64,000 nt of DNA from Schistocerca nitens (taxonomy: Eukaryota; Arthropoda; Insecta; Orthoptera; Acrididae): the NCBI RefSeq assembly GCF_023898315.1, contig NC_064614.1, positions 76,148,501-76,212,500 of the forward strand. Direction: 5' to 3'. The notes below the pieces were generated by a model, which saw only the letters and a list, made by a program, of their open reading frames with translations, was not told the origin of the DNA and made no database searches. Within the stretch, counting starts at the first letter, position 1, and every line of letters begins with the position of its first letter. Positions 44,255 to 54,930 of the stretch are shown here, one piece after another. Made by a program: the position numbers and the translations under genes.

Positions 44255-44811
44255 ACATTCACATATATCTGAACCTATACTGTGTGCTCGTAAGTTCTTT
44301 AACAGCCCGTTATGGGGCACCGTGTCGAATGACTTCCAGAAAACTGGAAATATGGAATCTACCTGTTACCCTTCATCTATAGTTTGCAGTATAGTACGGG
44401 AGAAAGGTGAAAGCAGAGTTTCACACGAGCGATGCTTTCTAAAACCACGCTGATTCGCTGACATAAGATTCTTGGTTTCAAGAAAATTTATTGTATTCAA
44501 AATGAGAGCGTGGTCAAGCATTCTGCAGCAAACTAATGTTGGGGATATTGATCTGTAAATTTTCGAGTGTATTCTTTTGCCTTTTCATATACGGGAGTCG
44601 CCTGCGCTTTTCTCCATTCGCTTGGGACTATGTGCTGGCCGAGAGATTCGCGACAAATGTAAACTAGTAGAACACAATTTGAAAAACCGAGTTGGGTTTA
44701 CATCCGCATCTGGTGATTTATTTGTTTTCAACTTTTTCAGTTGTTTCTCTATGCTGGGAACACTTATTGCTATGTTGTTTATAAGGAAGTCTGTTCATGG
44801 CCAAATGACGG
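44255..44811 (-). pseudogene. CR1-like LINE, middle segment
   Basis: The minus strand continues the LINE interrupted by the Gypsy-type element. It holds a decayed KSFDTVPHNGLLKNLRAHSI (family FDTVPH...L block of the reverse transcriptase), followed directly at the Gypsy-type insertion by its continuation at 34877. Stops are frequent. Confidence 0.75.
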
Positions 44812-45007
44812 GCCGGCCGTTCTGGCCGAGCGGTTCTAGGCGCTTCAGTCTGGAACCGCGCGACCGCTACGGTTGCAGGTTCGAATCCTGCCTCGGGTAT
44901 GGATGTGTGGGATGTCCTTAGGTTGTTTAGGTTTAAGTAGTTTTAAGTTCTAGGGCTCTGATGAGCCCATATGTTAAGTCCCATAGTGCTCAGAGCCATT
45001 TGAATCG
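44812..45007 (+). mobile_element. tRNA-derived SINE (family A) inside the CR1-like LINE
   Basis: A complete copy from gccggccgttctggccgagcgg to cagagccatttgaatcg. The 8-bp duplication aatgacgg lies at 44804-44811 and 45008-45015. Confidence 0.92.
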
Positions 45008-46700
45008 AATGACGGTATGTTTGTACGATTCCCCTGCGTGAACGATTTCGTGAACTTGAAATTTAAAACTTCGGGTTTCGTTTTGCTGTCTTCAACTGCC
45101 ACATCAGACTGGTTCAGCAGGTGACTAGATGTAAGTCTTAGGCCCACTTCGCGACAGTACAAGCGACCAGAATTTTCTAGAGTTCTCTGCCAGATCCATT
45201 GGTACAGTATGGTGGTATGATGGTGGTAGTTGTTCAATGCTTCGGTCATATATCTTTTCACGGACGCACAACTATCTGCTAACCCTTACATTTCATGATT
45301 TGCGGGTTCTCTTTTGAACCGAGAATGCAACAAATTCTGCTTCCTCAGCATTTTCCGAATCTCGTTATTAAACTATAGTGGGACTTTCCCTTCCTTAATC
45401 AACTTACTAGGCCTATAATTCTCCACACCACAATTTACAATTAAATTTTGCCCATAATTTCTCCACGTTCACCCTACTGAAACTAAGTGATGTTAGTTCA
45501 CGGTCTAAGTGAGACGCTAACAATTCGTTATCTGGTCTCTCTAGCAGGAACACTCTCCTAGCTATAGTAACTGATTTGTTAACTTTCGTAACCACACTCA
45601 CTATAATGACATCATGATCACTAATCCCCGTTTATGGATTTTCGTTGTCAATAAGTCTGGCTTCTTCGTAGACACAAGGTCTAACATGTTTCAATTGGTT
45701 GTGGGCTTCCGAACTAGCTGCTAAAGATACTATTCAGAAAACGTGTTCAAAAGTACTTCACACGACTGTCTGTCTGTACCCACTGCAATGAATCTATTGA
45801 CATCCCAGTCGAGACTTTCTTTGAATCACTCTAGAACTGCGCAGCAGAATCGGGTGGCCGGTAAAGACATCCAACAATGAACTTGGTTTCACCCTGTTAT
45901 TCGCGACCACAGAACTTCACTGTTAGCCTCACCTTCGATCTCAATAGAGTCAATATTTTTGTCAGCTGCAACGTATAAATACTTCGACCATTTACCGATA
46001 AAATTTTGACAGTCGAAACTTCTTTACTATGAACTTACCTTGGCACTTATAGACTGGCGTGTCCAGAGTACATCAAATGACCACCTAGCCAAAAAACCGT
46101 CATGTGCCTTCCACAAGTACTCTGCTACACGAGTACTGCATGTAATACACCCCTGACCCATCAAGTGGAATCCTAAAAATCCACACACGACAACCCGGGT
46201 CTAGAAATATGCAGCCAAGAACCTCAAACAGTCGACGAATCGATTGGTTTGAGACCCTTCGCTTGGCTCCAAACTAAAGGAAGCCGAGCAACACTAAAAA
46301 CAGTGATGAAAATTGCGAGCTCTACTTGCATCCTGGAGGTGAGGCCAGCAGATTTCACCACTTCCTCCAGCCGCCCGCGTTAACTGAGGATGGCCCCAGA
46401 ACCCACGCGACAGGAGTCATTGGTGTCAACTTGAAGAAGACTGCACCTTGCTCAGCTCCCCACTGGCAGAGAAACTGAGTGCTCATCTGGCTTTCTTTCT
46501 AGCCCTGAAACTGCCTGCCTACGGGGCTCCATAATGCGCCTAACGTTGGAGCTCCCGATAACCCTACGTGCCTGCTCGGGCCGTGCTGAAGGAACGACCA
46601 CCTGTCCACTCACAGGGCGAATGACCGAGGCCAGGCGACTAGTCTCCACATTGACCCTCCACTTCAAGCGACGCGAACGCCTTACTACCTGCCACTCACT
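45008..46700 (-). pseudogene. CR1-like LINE, 5' segment with endonuclease remnant
   Basis: Minus-strand frames, much broken, hold the endonuclease part of the same LINE. KFIVGCLYRPPDSAAQF near 45880 matches the VIGCLYRPPGSAAVV block of the better copy at 51.9 kb. A degraded version of its DILDLLVTN block, and RPDNELLASHLDRELTSLSF, lie at 45.4-45.75 kb. Sequence to about 46.7 kb may include the end of the first open frame (for example the frame 46667-46452), but I cannot confirm that. The 5' limit is uncertain. Confidence 0.65.
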
Positions 46701-47007
46701 CTGCTATGTAGTTGTTCTAGAATTAATAAGTGACAAACATGTTGTATTATGGCGACATGAACTATAATGTATGGGCTTTTACCCTTAAAATATTTTACGA
46801 AATTTGTATTTATTTTATACAATGCTTTTGCTTTAGGGTATAAAATTTCAGTAGGGTTTGTTGTATGGCCATACGTAGTCTACTGTCACAAATTACCTCG
46901 TATACAAAATATTAGTTAAGTCTGGTTTGTCATTAAGTAACGTAATGTACATCTTCAAATATTTTGTGATATTCGTACTTACATTTTTAATTGCTTTCAA
47001 TGTACTG

Positions 47008-47855
47008 TACAGTCTTGCATATGCGGATGACTTAGTTGTGATGGCAGATTCGATTGAAAGTTTGCAAAGAAATATTTCAGAGCTAGATTAGAAATGTAAG
47101 GACTATGGTATGAAGATTAGCATCTCCAAAACGAGAGTAATGTCAGTGGGAAAGAAATATAAACAGATTGAGTGCCAAATAGGAGGAACAAAGTTAGAAC
47201 AGGTGGATGGTTTCAAGTACTTGGGATGCATATTCTCACAGGATGGCAACATAGTGAAAGAACTGGAAGCGAGGTGTAGCAAAGCTAATGCAGTGAGCGC
47301 TCAGCTACGATCTACTCTCTTCTGCAAGAAGGAAGTCAGTACCAAGACTAAGTTATCTGTGCACCGTTCAATCTTTCGACCAACTTTGTTGTATGGGAGC
47401 GAGAGCTGGGTGGATTCAGGTTACCTTATCAACAAGATTGAGGTTACGGATATGAAAGTAGCTAGGATGATTGCAGGTACTAGTAGATGGGAACAATGGC
47501 AGGAGGGTGTCCACAATGAGGAAATCAAAGAAAAACTGGGAATGAACTCTATAGATGTAGCAGTCAGGGCGAACAGGCTTAGATGGTGGGGTCATGTTAC
47601 ACGCATGGGAGGAGCAAGGTTACCCAAGAGACTCATGGGTTCAGCAGTAGAGGGTAGGAGGAGTCGGGGCAGACCAAGGAGAAGGTACCTGGATTCGGTT
47701 AAGAATGATTTTGAAGTAATAGGTTTAACATCAGAAGAGGCACCAATGTTAGCACTGAATAGGGGATCATGGAGGAATTTTATAAGGGGGAAGGGGGGCT
47801 ATGCTCCAGACTGAACGCTGAAAGGCACAATCAGTCTCAAATGATGATGATGATG
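47008..47855 (+). mobile_element. 5'-truncated LINE with an open C-terminal frame
   Basis: It starts at the catalytic motif (AYADDLVVM, near 47017) and ends in a (GAT)n tail. An 8-bp direct repeat atgtactg at 47000-47007 and 47856-47863 is a likely target duplication. Its protein is unlike both other LINE families in the window. Confidence 0.8.
47014..47814 (+). pseudogene. LINE reverse transcriptase C-terminal fragment
   Basis: The frame begins with YADDLVVMADSIESL, has one early stop (47089-47091), then stays open to 47814: GFKYLGCIFSQDGN, RPTLLYGSESW, RLRWWGHVTRM and GRRSRGRPRRRYLDSVKND. The last blocks are typical of the region after the reverse transcriptase in RTE-like and related elements. 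Missing are the endonuclease and most of the polymerase, so it is a dead-on-arrival copy. The clade cannot be fixed from this fragment. Confidence 0.8.
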
Positions 47856-47863
47856 ATGTACTG

Positions 47864-49065
47864 GAGAAAATATTTTTAATACTTTTTTTTTTGTTACCTT
47901 ACACAGTCGTCCGACGCTGGCTACTTATTGTTATTATTCAATACAAAGTCTGGTACGCCAGCGATTAATGTAATTACTTCTTCCACGTTGTTATCGACAG
48001 TTCTGCAATGGTGGCTGTAAACGTCTTCTTGACAACCCTATAACAACTGTTCGTAGTTGTCGAGCTGCAATACTCGTACTTACGGATACTATTGTTTTGT
48101 ATGACATAAGATGGTTAGTATTATGATTTGGATTCTGTTTACGTCTGTTTATGGATTACGATATGTATCCACATGTGTGTATGATGAATCGGGTATTTAC
48201 ACACTGTAATACGTGATACAAGTACGTTGTTAATAAAGCTATCACACTATAATGTTGTTATTGTAATGCGATCTGTGCAATGTTTCATACCTACACAGCG
48301 ACGTGTAAAGACAATGTTATCTTGTTTTACCTGGATGTACTACACATTCAGGTGCTTGAAAATGACATAATGTCGAAAATAGCCATTAAATAAGGGACTT
48401 CAATATACAGCAAATAGCGGACCAAGTTTTCATTTTTAAAATACCTTGAGGCTGTTGACCCACACACAACCAAAATTTTGATCAGGAATGAGCAGATTGG
48501 ACGCGGAATCGGAGTAACGTATGGAAAACAATGACAAGGAACAGGGACAGTGTTATGAGATCATGGAATGCTACTAGACGGAGCTGTAGAGGGTGCAAAC
48601 TTTCAGGGGAGGACAGATATTGGAATGTATTCAATAATTAATTGAGGACGTTTAGCGTAACTGCCCCTCTGAGCTGCAGAGCTTGGCACAGAAGAGGAAG
48701 CTGTCTCGTGTCGCAACAAACCAGTTAATGATTGATAACCCGCCCCCCTCCCCCCCCCCCCCCCCCCCAAAAAAAAGAAAAAGACGTGACCAGCGCTATC
48801 TGGACTGAAACGCAATCCGCCCAAAATTGTCTTGTAAGACTGTTAAGTCATAGTTGGTAGGTATCGTACAGTCTTTCTGAACCGACTCCGGGAAGAAAAT
48901 ATTGCCAAGTTTAGGATTTAGAAACGAAAAAAAAATGTTATTTTGGAAGTACACTAGCTGATAAAAGTGGCAGAGTAGTGGTCAAGAGCACTAATTATTT
49001 TGTTGATCGGGTATGACCCTATCAGACTGCCACTTACTCCAGTACGCAAAGGAAACTGATGTAAT
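47864..49065. other. No gene recognised; poly-C run
   Basis: AT-rich sequence. A C-rich run (about 48740-48768, C followed by A) produces a spurious Gly-rich frame on the minus strand. Confidence 0.5.
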
Positions 49066-49112
49066 CTGCAGATACTGGCAGAAGTAAAGCTGTGAGTACC
49101 GGGCGTGAGTCG

Positions 49113-49187
49113 TGCTTCGGTAGCTCAGTTGGTAGAGCACTTGCCCGCGAAAGGCAAAGGTCCCGAGTTCGAGTCTCGGTCGGGCAC
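49113..49187 (+). tRNA. tRNA-like module 1 in the tandem repeat (probably not functional)
   Basis: D-arm (agctcagttggtagagc), T-arm (ccgag ttcgagt ctcgg) and anticodon stem (ttgcc/ggcaa) pair well; the apparent loop is cgcgaaa. The acceptor (tgcttcg against tcgggca) has a mismatch and G-U pairs, and position 33 is not T. Likely a repeat component. Confidence 0.5.
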
Positions 49188-49413
49188 ACAGTTTTAATCT
49201 GCCAGGAAGTTTCATATCAGCGCACACTCCGCTGCAGAGTGAAAATCTCATTCTGGAAACATCCCCCAGGCTGTGGCTAAGCCATGTCTCCGCAATATCC
49301 TTTCTTTCAGGAGTGCTAGTTCTGCAAGGTTCGCAGGAGAGCTTCTGTAAAGTTTGGAAGGTAGGAGACGAGGTACTGGCAGAAGTAAAGCTGTGAGTAC
49401 CGGGCGTGAGTCG

Positions 49414-49488
49414 TGCTTCGGTAGCTCAGTTTGTAGAGCACTTGCCTGCGAAAGGCAAAGGTCCCGAGTTCGAGTCTCGGTCGGGTAC
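49414..49488 (+). tRNA. tRNA-like module 2 in the tandem repeat (probably not functional)
   Basis: Nearly identical to the module at 49113-49187, with changes ttggtag to tttgtag in the D-arm and cgggca to cgggta in the acceptor, both weakening it. Confidence 0.5.
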
Positions 49489-49527
49489 ACAGTTTTAATC
49501 TGCCAGGAAGTTTCAATTACAGGTCTA

Positions 49528-49690
49528 GTTTGGCAAGGATGGGACAGGAAATTGGTCATGGCTTTTTCGTGGGAACCATCCCGGCATTTGGCTAAAGTAA
49601 TTTAGGGAAACAACCGAAAACATAAATCAGGATGGCGGATGAAGATTGTATCCCCATCTTCCTAAATGCAGGGTCAGACTGTGTAAAACA
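49528..49690 (-). mobile_element. SINE (family C), minus strand
   Basis: aaccatcccggcatttggct and taatttagggaaacaaccg are the reverse complement of the family C body at 4430-4594. Sequence to about 49690 (catcttcctaaatgcagg, then agactgtgtaaaacagtg) looks like a decayed tRNA-derived head. Ends are approximate. Confidence 0.7.
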
Positions 49691-51459
49691 GTGCAGTAGT
49701 GTTTATCCATAGTCCACAGTAATGTTTTTCAAGGGAGTTCTTTAATAATGTGAAATACTAGTGCTACAATGTTCATTCATTTCTCAGTACTGGTCACTAC
49801 ACATACTCCACACAGTATACACATATTATTTCGTAATGTAACATGACACATAGCATCAGTTGAAGCTAGGACTATATAGACGACGTTTTGCTACCATTTT
49901 GTGGGCCGCAGCTTCCAGTTTGCTAGCCTAAAATACTGAGTCATCATCCCTACGTCACAATGAACTCAGAAATGTGTTGATATTATACTGTATATTGTCT
50001 AGCTTTGAGAGTAAGGTTTTCCTGAGAAAAGGAAGCAAAATGAGGTAGCGTGAAATTATGGATGTTTTATTATTATTATTTATTTGTGTTAAGTCTTTTA
50101 TCAAACCCATACGCTGTATAATTCACTGCATGGGGCATATTGCTTCAATGGTTCTTTTTAAATGAGTTTGGTATAGTTAACTCCTTCATTTCCTTTGGCA
50201 ATGAATTTTACAATTGTTTTATTCTTTATCAGAAAGTTCTGTTTTGACTTTTATTTCTGTATCGTTAAATGTACTTTCAGTAAACATCTTATTTCACCGT
50301 CATGGACAGATCTGTTTCTGCATTAACTATCAATGTTGATTTTGAGAAATTTGAGAATGAGTAAGGCTATCGTTACCGAAGGAAACTAATACCGGTTATT
50401 AGAAGGAAAGGGTCAAACAGACCCTTCTGAAGAAAGAATCTGCTCTACACCTAATCTAAATACTACTAATAATTTTGAACTGGGTGGGGAAAGTTACCAC
50501 GTAATATTTAATGCAAAAAATACTGATTAGCAAAAAAAGGGATAATTAAACGGTTGACAGCTCAGGAGGGAATTAATATCCAAAAAAACTTCAGGCAGTG
50601 TTTTGGAATCCTTCTTTTCTATTCCTCATCTGTGCCTCTCAGAATGTAATATAATTACCAAAGCTACTATTTACCTAATCCTCCTACTTCCAGAATTTTT
50701 TAACGTTTACCTGACACTGTCAGCTGATGGGCGCTCTCTGAATTTCAGTAATGTAATCTTCTTACTAGAGAAGTTTATTTGACCAGGAAACAATAGATGC
50801 ATATATAGACAATTAATTTCGGCAAGTGAAATTGCTATCTTCACATCGTTTACATACAAATATCATTGTGCCACTCTATGTAGTGCCTGGTCATTTATTC
50901 ATGGACAAATTTGGGAACAACTCTTGTATAACGTTGCTCCAGAGCCTCTTCTTCAACGAGTTGTTCCCCAATATGTCCCTGACTACATGCCCGTGCATTA
51001 CATAGAGTGGCACAATGGTCTATGCATGTAGATAATGTGAAGATGGCTATAACTATAAATATCATATATGAACACGTGCCACCTAAAACGTAAACAAACC
51101 TCATACTTATACTCATAAACACTCACAGATTATGTTCATTGAGAAATGTTTGCAATGAGTCCAGTAGGAAGTAGCTAAGATACCTCACCTAACGCAGTTC
51201 CACCTACGGTACAGAAGTATAGCGGTTTTGTAGATCGAAGGTCGCAGGTCTCACGTTATGATCTAAGCGAATGAACTTCTCTAGTAAGAAAATTACATTA
51301 TTCAAGATTTTTTTGTTTCGCTGAGCACCGCTGGAGTCAGTAAGACCACAAGTAATTTATATGGCATACACCGGTACTTAAAGGTTTTTAATGACTACGA
51401 TAAAAATGTATTAAAGTTGTTCAATATAACACTGATCAATCTATTTTCATAAATGTTAC
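49691..51459. other. No gene recognised; one long inverted repeat
   Basis: AT-rich sequence. The stretches 50833-50883 and 50998-51047 are inverted copies (gtgccactctatgta against tacatagagtggcac, with the flanks also pairing), with a spacer of about 115 bp. No coding signal. Confidence 0.5.
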
Positions 51460-54278
51460 CTGAATAGGTCAGGCGTACTCTACACGCCGGAAGCGGCTAC
51501 AAGGGTAGCGGAGTACGTGTGGAGTGCACATGGGGTTTTTTTTAGGTTAGAGAATTCCCTCCCTAGGCCCGAAAAGACGCCTCCTGAGACGCGGCAAGGT
51601 AGGAGTAGGCAAAATGCAACAGGGAATAACAATATTAATGTGCTAATAGTAAACTGCAGGAGCGTCTATAGAAAGGTCCCAGAACTGCTCTCATTAATAA
51701 ACGGTCACAACGCCCATATAGTGCTAGGGACAGATAGTTGGCTGAAACCAGATGTAAACAGTAATGAAATCCTAAACTCAGATTGGAATGTATACCGCAG
51801 AGACAGGCTGGACAGTGAAGGGGGAGGCGTGTTTATAGCGATAAGAAGTGCAATAGTATCGAAGGAAATTGACGGAGATCCGAATTGTGAAATAATTTGG
51901 GTGAAGGTCACGGTTAAAGCAGGCTCAGACATGGTAATTGGATGTCTCTATAGGCCCCCTGGCTCAGCAGCTGTTGTGGCTGAGCACCTGAAGGATAATT
52001 TGGAAAATATTTCGAGTAGATTTCCCCACCATGTTATAGTTCTGGGTGGAGATTTTAATTTGCCAGATATAGACTGGGAGGCTCAAACGTTCATAACGGG
52101 TGGCAGGGACAAAGAATCCAGTGAATTTTTTTTAAGTGCTTTATCTGAAAACTACCTTGAGCAGTTAAACAGAGAACCGACTCGTGGCGATAACATATTA
52201 GACCTTCTGGTGACAAACAGACCCGAAGAAATATTAAAAAAGGTAGGAAGATTTTTCTATTTAGCAAAAGTGACAAAAAGCAGATTACAGAGTACCTGAC
52301 GGCTCAACACAAAAGTTTTGTCTCAAAGTATAGATAGTGTTGAGGATCAGTGGACAAAGTTCAAAACCATCGTACAATATGCGTTAGATGAGTATGTGCC
52401 AAGCAAGATCGTAAGAGATGGAAAAGAGCCACCGTGGTACAACAACCGAGTTAGAAAACTGCTGCGGAAGCAAAGGGAACTTCACAGCAAACATAAACAT
52501 CGCCTAAGCCTTGCAGACAAACAAAAATTACGCGAAGCGAAATGTAGTGTGAGGAGGGCTATGCGAGAGGCGTTCAATGACTTCGAAAGTAAAGTTCTAT
52601 GTACTGACTTGTCAGATAATCCTAAGAAATTTTGGTCTTATGTCAAAGCGGTATGTGGATCACAACAAAATGTCCAGACACACTGTGACCAAAATGGTAC
52701 TGAAACAGAGGATGACAGACTAAAGGCCGAAATACTAAATGTCTTTTTCCAAAGCTGTTTCACAGAGGAAGAGTGCACTGTAGTTCCTTCTCTAGATTGT
52801 CGCACAGATGACAAAATGGTAGATATCGAAATACACGACAGAGGGGTAGAGAAACAATTAAAATCGCTCAAAAGAGGAAAGGCCGCTGGACCTGTGGGAT
52901 ACCAGTTCGATTTTACACAGAGTACGCGAAGGAACTTGCCCCCCTTCTTGCAGCGGTGTACCGTAGGTCTCTAGAAGAGCTTAGCGTTCCAAAGGATTGG
53001 AAAAGGGCATAGGTCATCCCCGTTTTCAAGAAGGGACGTCGAACAGATGTGCAGAACTATAGACCTATATCTCTAACGTCGATCAGTTGTAGAATTTTGG
53101 AACACGTATTATGTTCGAGTATAATGACTTCTCTGGAGACTAGAAATCTACTCTGTAGGAATCAGCATGGGTTTCGAAAAAGACGGTCGTGTGAAACCCA
53201 GCTCGCGCTATTCGTCCACGAGACTCAGAGGGCTATTGACACGGGTTCACAGGTAGATGCTGTGTTTCTTGACTTCCGCAAGGCGTTCGATACAGTTCCC
53301 CACAGTCGTTTAATGAACAAAGTAAGAGCATATGGACTATCAGACCAATTGTGTGATTGCATTGAAGAGTTCCTAGATAACAGAACGCAGCATGTCATTC
53401 TCAATGGAGAGAAGTCTTCCGAAGTAAGAGTGATTTCAGGTGTGCCGCAGGGTAGTGTCATAGGACCGTTGCTATTCACAATATACATAAATGACCTTGT
53501 GTATGACATCGGAAGTTCACTGAGGCTTTTTGCAGATGATGCTGTGGTGTATCGAGAGGTTGTAACGATGGAAAATTCTACTGAAATGCAGGAGGATCTG
53601 CAGCGAATTGACGCATGGTGTAGGGAATGGCAATTGAATCTCAATGTTGACAAGTGTAATGTGCTGAGAATACATAGAAAGATAGATCCCCTATCATTTA
53701 GCTACAAAATAGCAGGTCAGCAACTGGAAGCAGTTAATTCCATAAATTATCTGGGAGTACGCATTAGGAGTGATTTAAAATGGAATGATCATATAAAGTT
53801 GATCGTCGGTAAAGCAGATGCCAGACTGAGATTCATTGGAAGAATCCTAAGGAAATGCAATCCGAAAACAAAGGAAGTAGGTTACAGTACGCTTGTTCGC
53901 TCACTGCTTGAATACTGCTCAGCAGTGTGGGATCCGTACCAGATAGGGTTGATAGAAGAGATAGAGAAGATCCAACGGAGAGCAGCGCGCTTCGTTACAG
54001 GATCATTTAGTAATCGCGAAAGCGTTACGGAGATGACAGATAAACTCCAGTGGAAGACTCTGCGGGAGAGACGCTTAGTAGCTCGGTACGGGCTTTTGTT
54101 AAAGTTTCGAGAACATACCTTCACCGAAGAGTCAAGCAGTATATTGCTCCCTCCTACGTATATCTCGCGAAGAGACCATGAGGATAAAATCAGAGAGATT
54201 AGAGCCCACACAGAAGCATACCGACAATCCTTCTTTCCACGAACGATACGAGACTGGAATAGAAGGGAGAACCGATAG
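51460..54278 (+). pseudogene. CR1-like LINE endonuclease and reverse transcriptase, three lesions
   Basis: The order is complete. The endonuclease (about 51620-52240) has VLIVNCRSVYRK, DSEGGGVFIAIRS, VIGCLYRPPGSAA and VLGGDFNLPDIDWE. A connector with RGKAAGP follows. The reverse transcriptase (about 52990-53800) has NYRPISLTSISCRILEHV, VFLDFRKAFDTVPHSRL, SGVPQGSVIGPLLFTIYIND and the catalytic RLFADDAVVY. The C-terminal domain ends EAYRQSFFPRTIRDWN. Lesions: a deletion near 52245-52300 between endonuclease and connector, a small frameshift near 52895-52900, and a stop at about 53010. The piece from 53049 to 54278 is open for 409 codons. It is the best guide to the broken copy at 33.9-46.7 kb. 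Confidence 0.9.
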
Positions 54279-54357
54279 AGGTACTCAGGGTACCCTCCGC
54301 CACACACCGTCAGGTGGCTTGCGGAGTATGGATGTAGATGTAGATGTAGAACAAACA
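51460..54357 (+). mobile_element. CR1-like LINE, 5'-truncated, second open frame nearly complete
   Basis: It contains endonuclease, reverse transcriptase and a microsatellite-like tail (gtagatgtagatgtaga, 54330-54348). The 5' end lies before the endonuclease, in frame. I found no certain target duplication. Confidence 0.85.
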
Positions 54358-54379
54358 AAAAGAAATTAGGTGTGGAGTC

Positions 54380-54930
54380 ATATTAACTGCCGTGGCACTC
54401 AGTGCAAAACACAGTGAATAAATATTAATCTGTTGTAAATATGAATCTGAACATAATATCATTGTATGTAACAAATGCAAAGGGAGAAATTTATACGCTT
54501 TGAAAAATTCCGACGTGCGTTTGGGGTCACTTTGACTCCATTGGTACTAGGAAGAGTACGACAGCAGCTGAGATAATAAGCCCTAACAATCGGTACAAAA
54601 ACAAGTGGTAAATAATACTTTCATTGAGGCAGGTGTTCCGTATACCAACCGTTCAACGCAAAAGTGGTCATTCTGCTTTCAGGACTGTTACATTCAAGAA
54701 ATAAACAAGTAATTTAAATTGAGATGATACTGAACCCATTGGTACTCAACGCAAAAACCATGAATAAATTTCACTGAGTTGCAAATATAAACACAAACAA
54801 AAAATCATTGGGTACAAGTGATTCAGAGCGAGAAAATCATATATTTGGAAAATAATAGTATTGAAAACAAAGGCGATAAATATTTCCAATATGCTTGGTG
54901 GGCTATATTGACCCCAGTGGTATTAGGAGG
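54380..54930. repeat. Diverged tandem repeat, two units of roughly 350 bp
   Basis: Blocks recur in order in the two halves: ggcactcagtgcaaaacaca with ggtactcaacgcaaaaacca, gtgaataaatattaatctg with atgaataaatttcactgag, and gactccattggtactagga with gaccccagtggtattagga. Identity is low, so the duplication is old. Confidence 0.55.

Larger units (their letters stand above)
49070..49515 (+). repeat. 301-bp tandem repeat with two tRNA-like modules
   Basis: The block tactggcagaagtaaagctg to tctgccaggaagtttca occurs twice, with matching positions offset by 301 bp (for example 49077 and 49378). The second unit is incomplete. The unit also holds gctgtggctaagccatgtc and gttcgcaggagagcttctg, shared with the single copy at 21195-21505. 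Confidence 0.9.

Noticed and set aside
49113-49488. Functional tRNA genes
   Set aside because: Acceptor stems pair poorly, the base before the anticodon is atypical, and the modules belong to a dispersed repeat; the same applies at 14321-14395 and 21352-21426.
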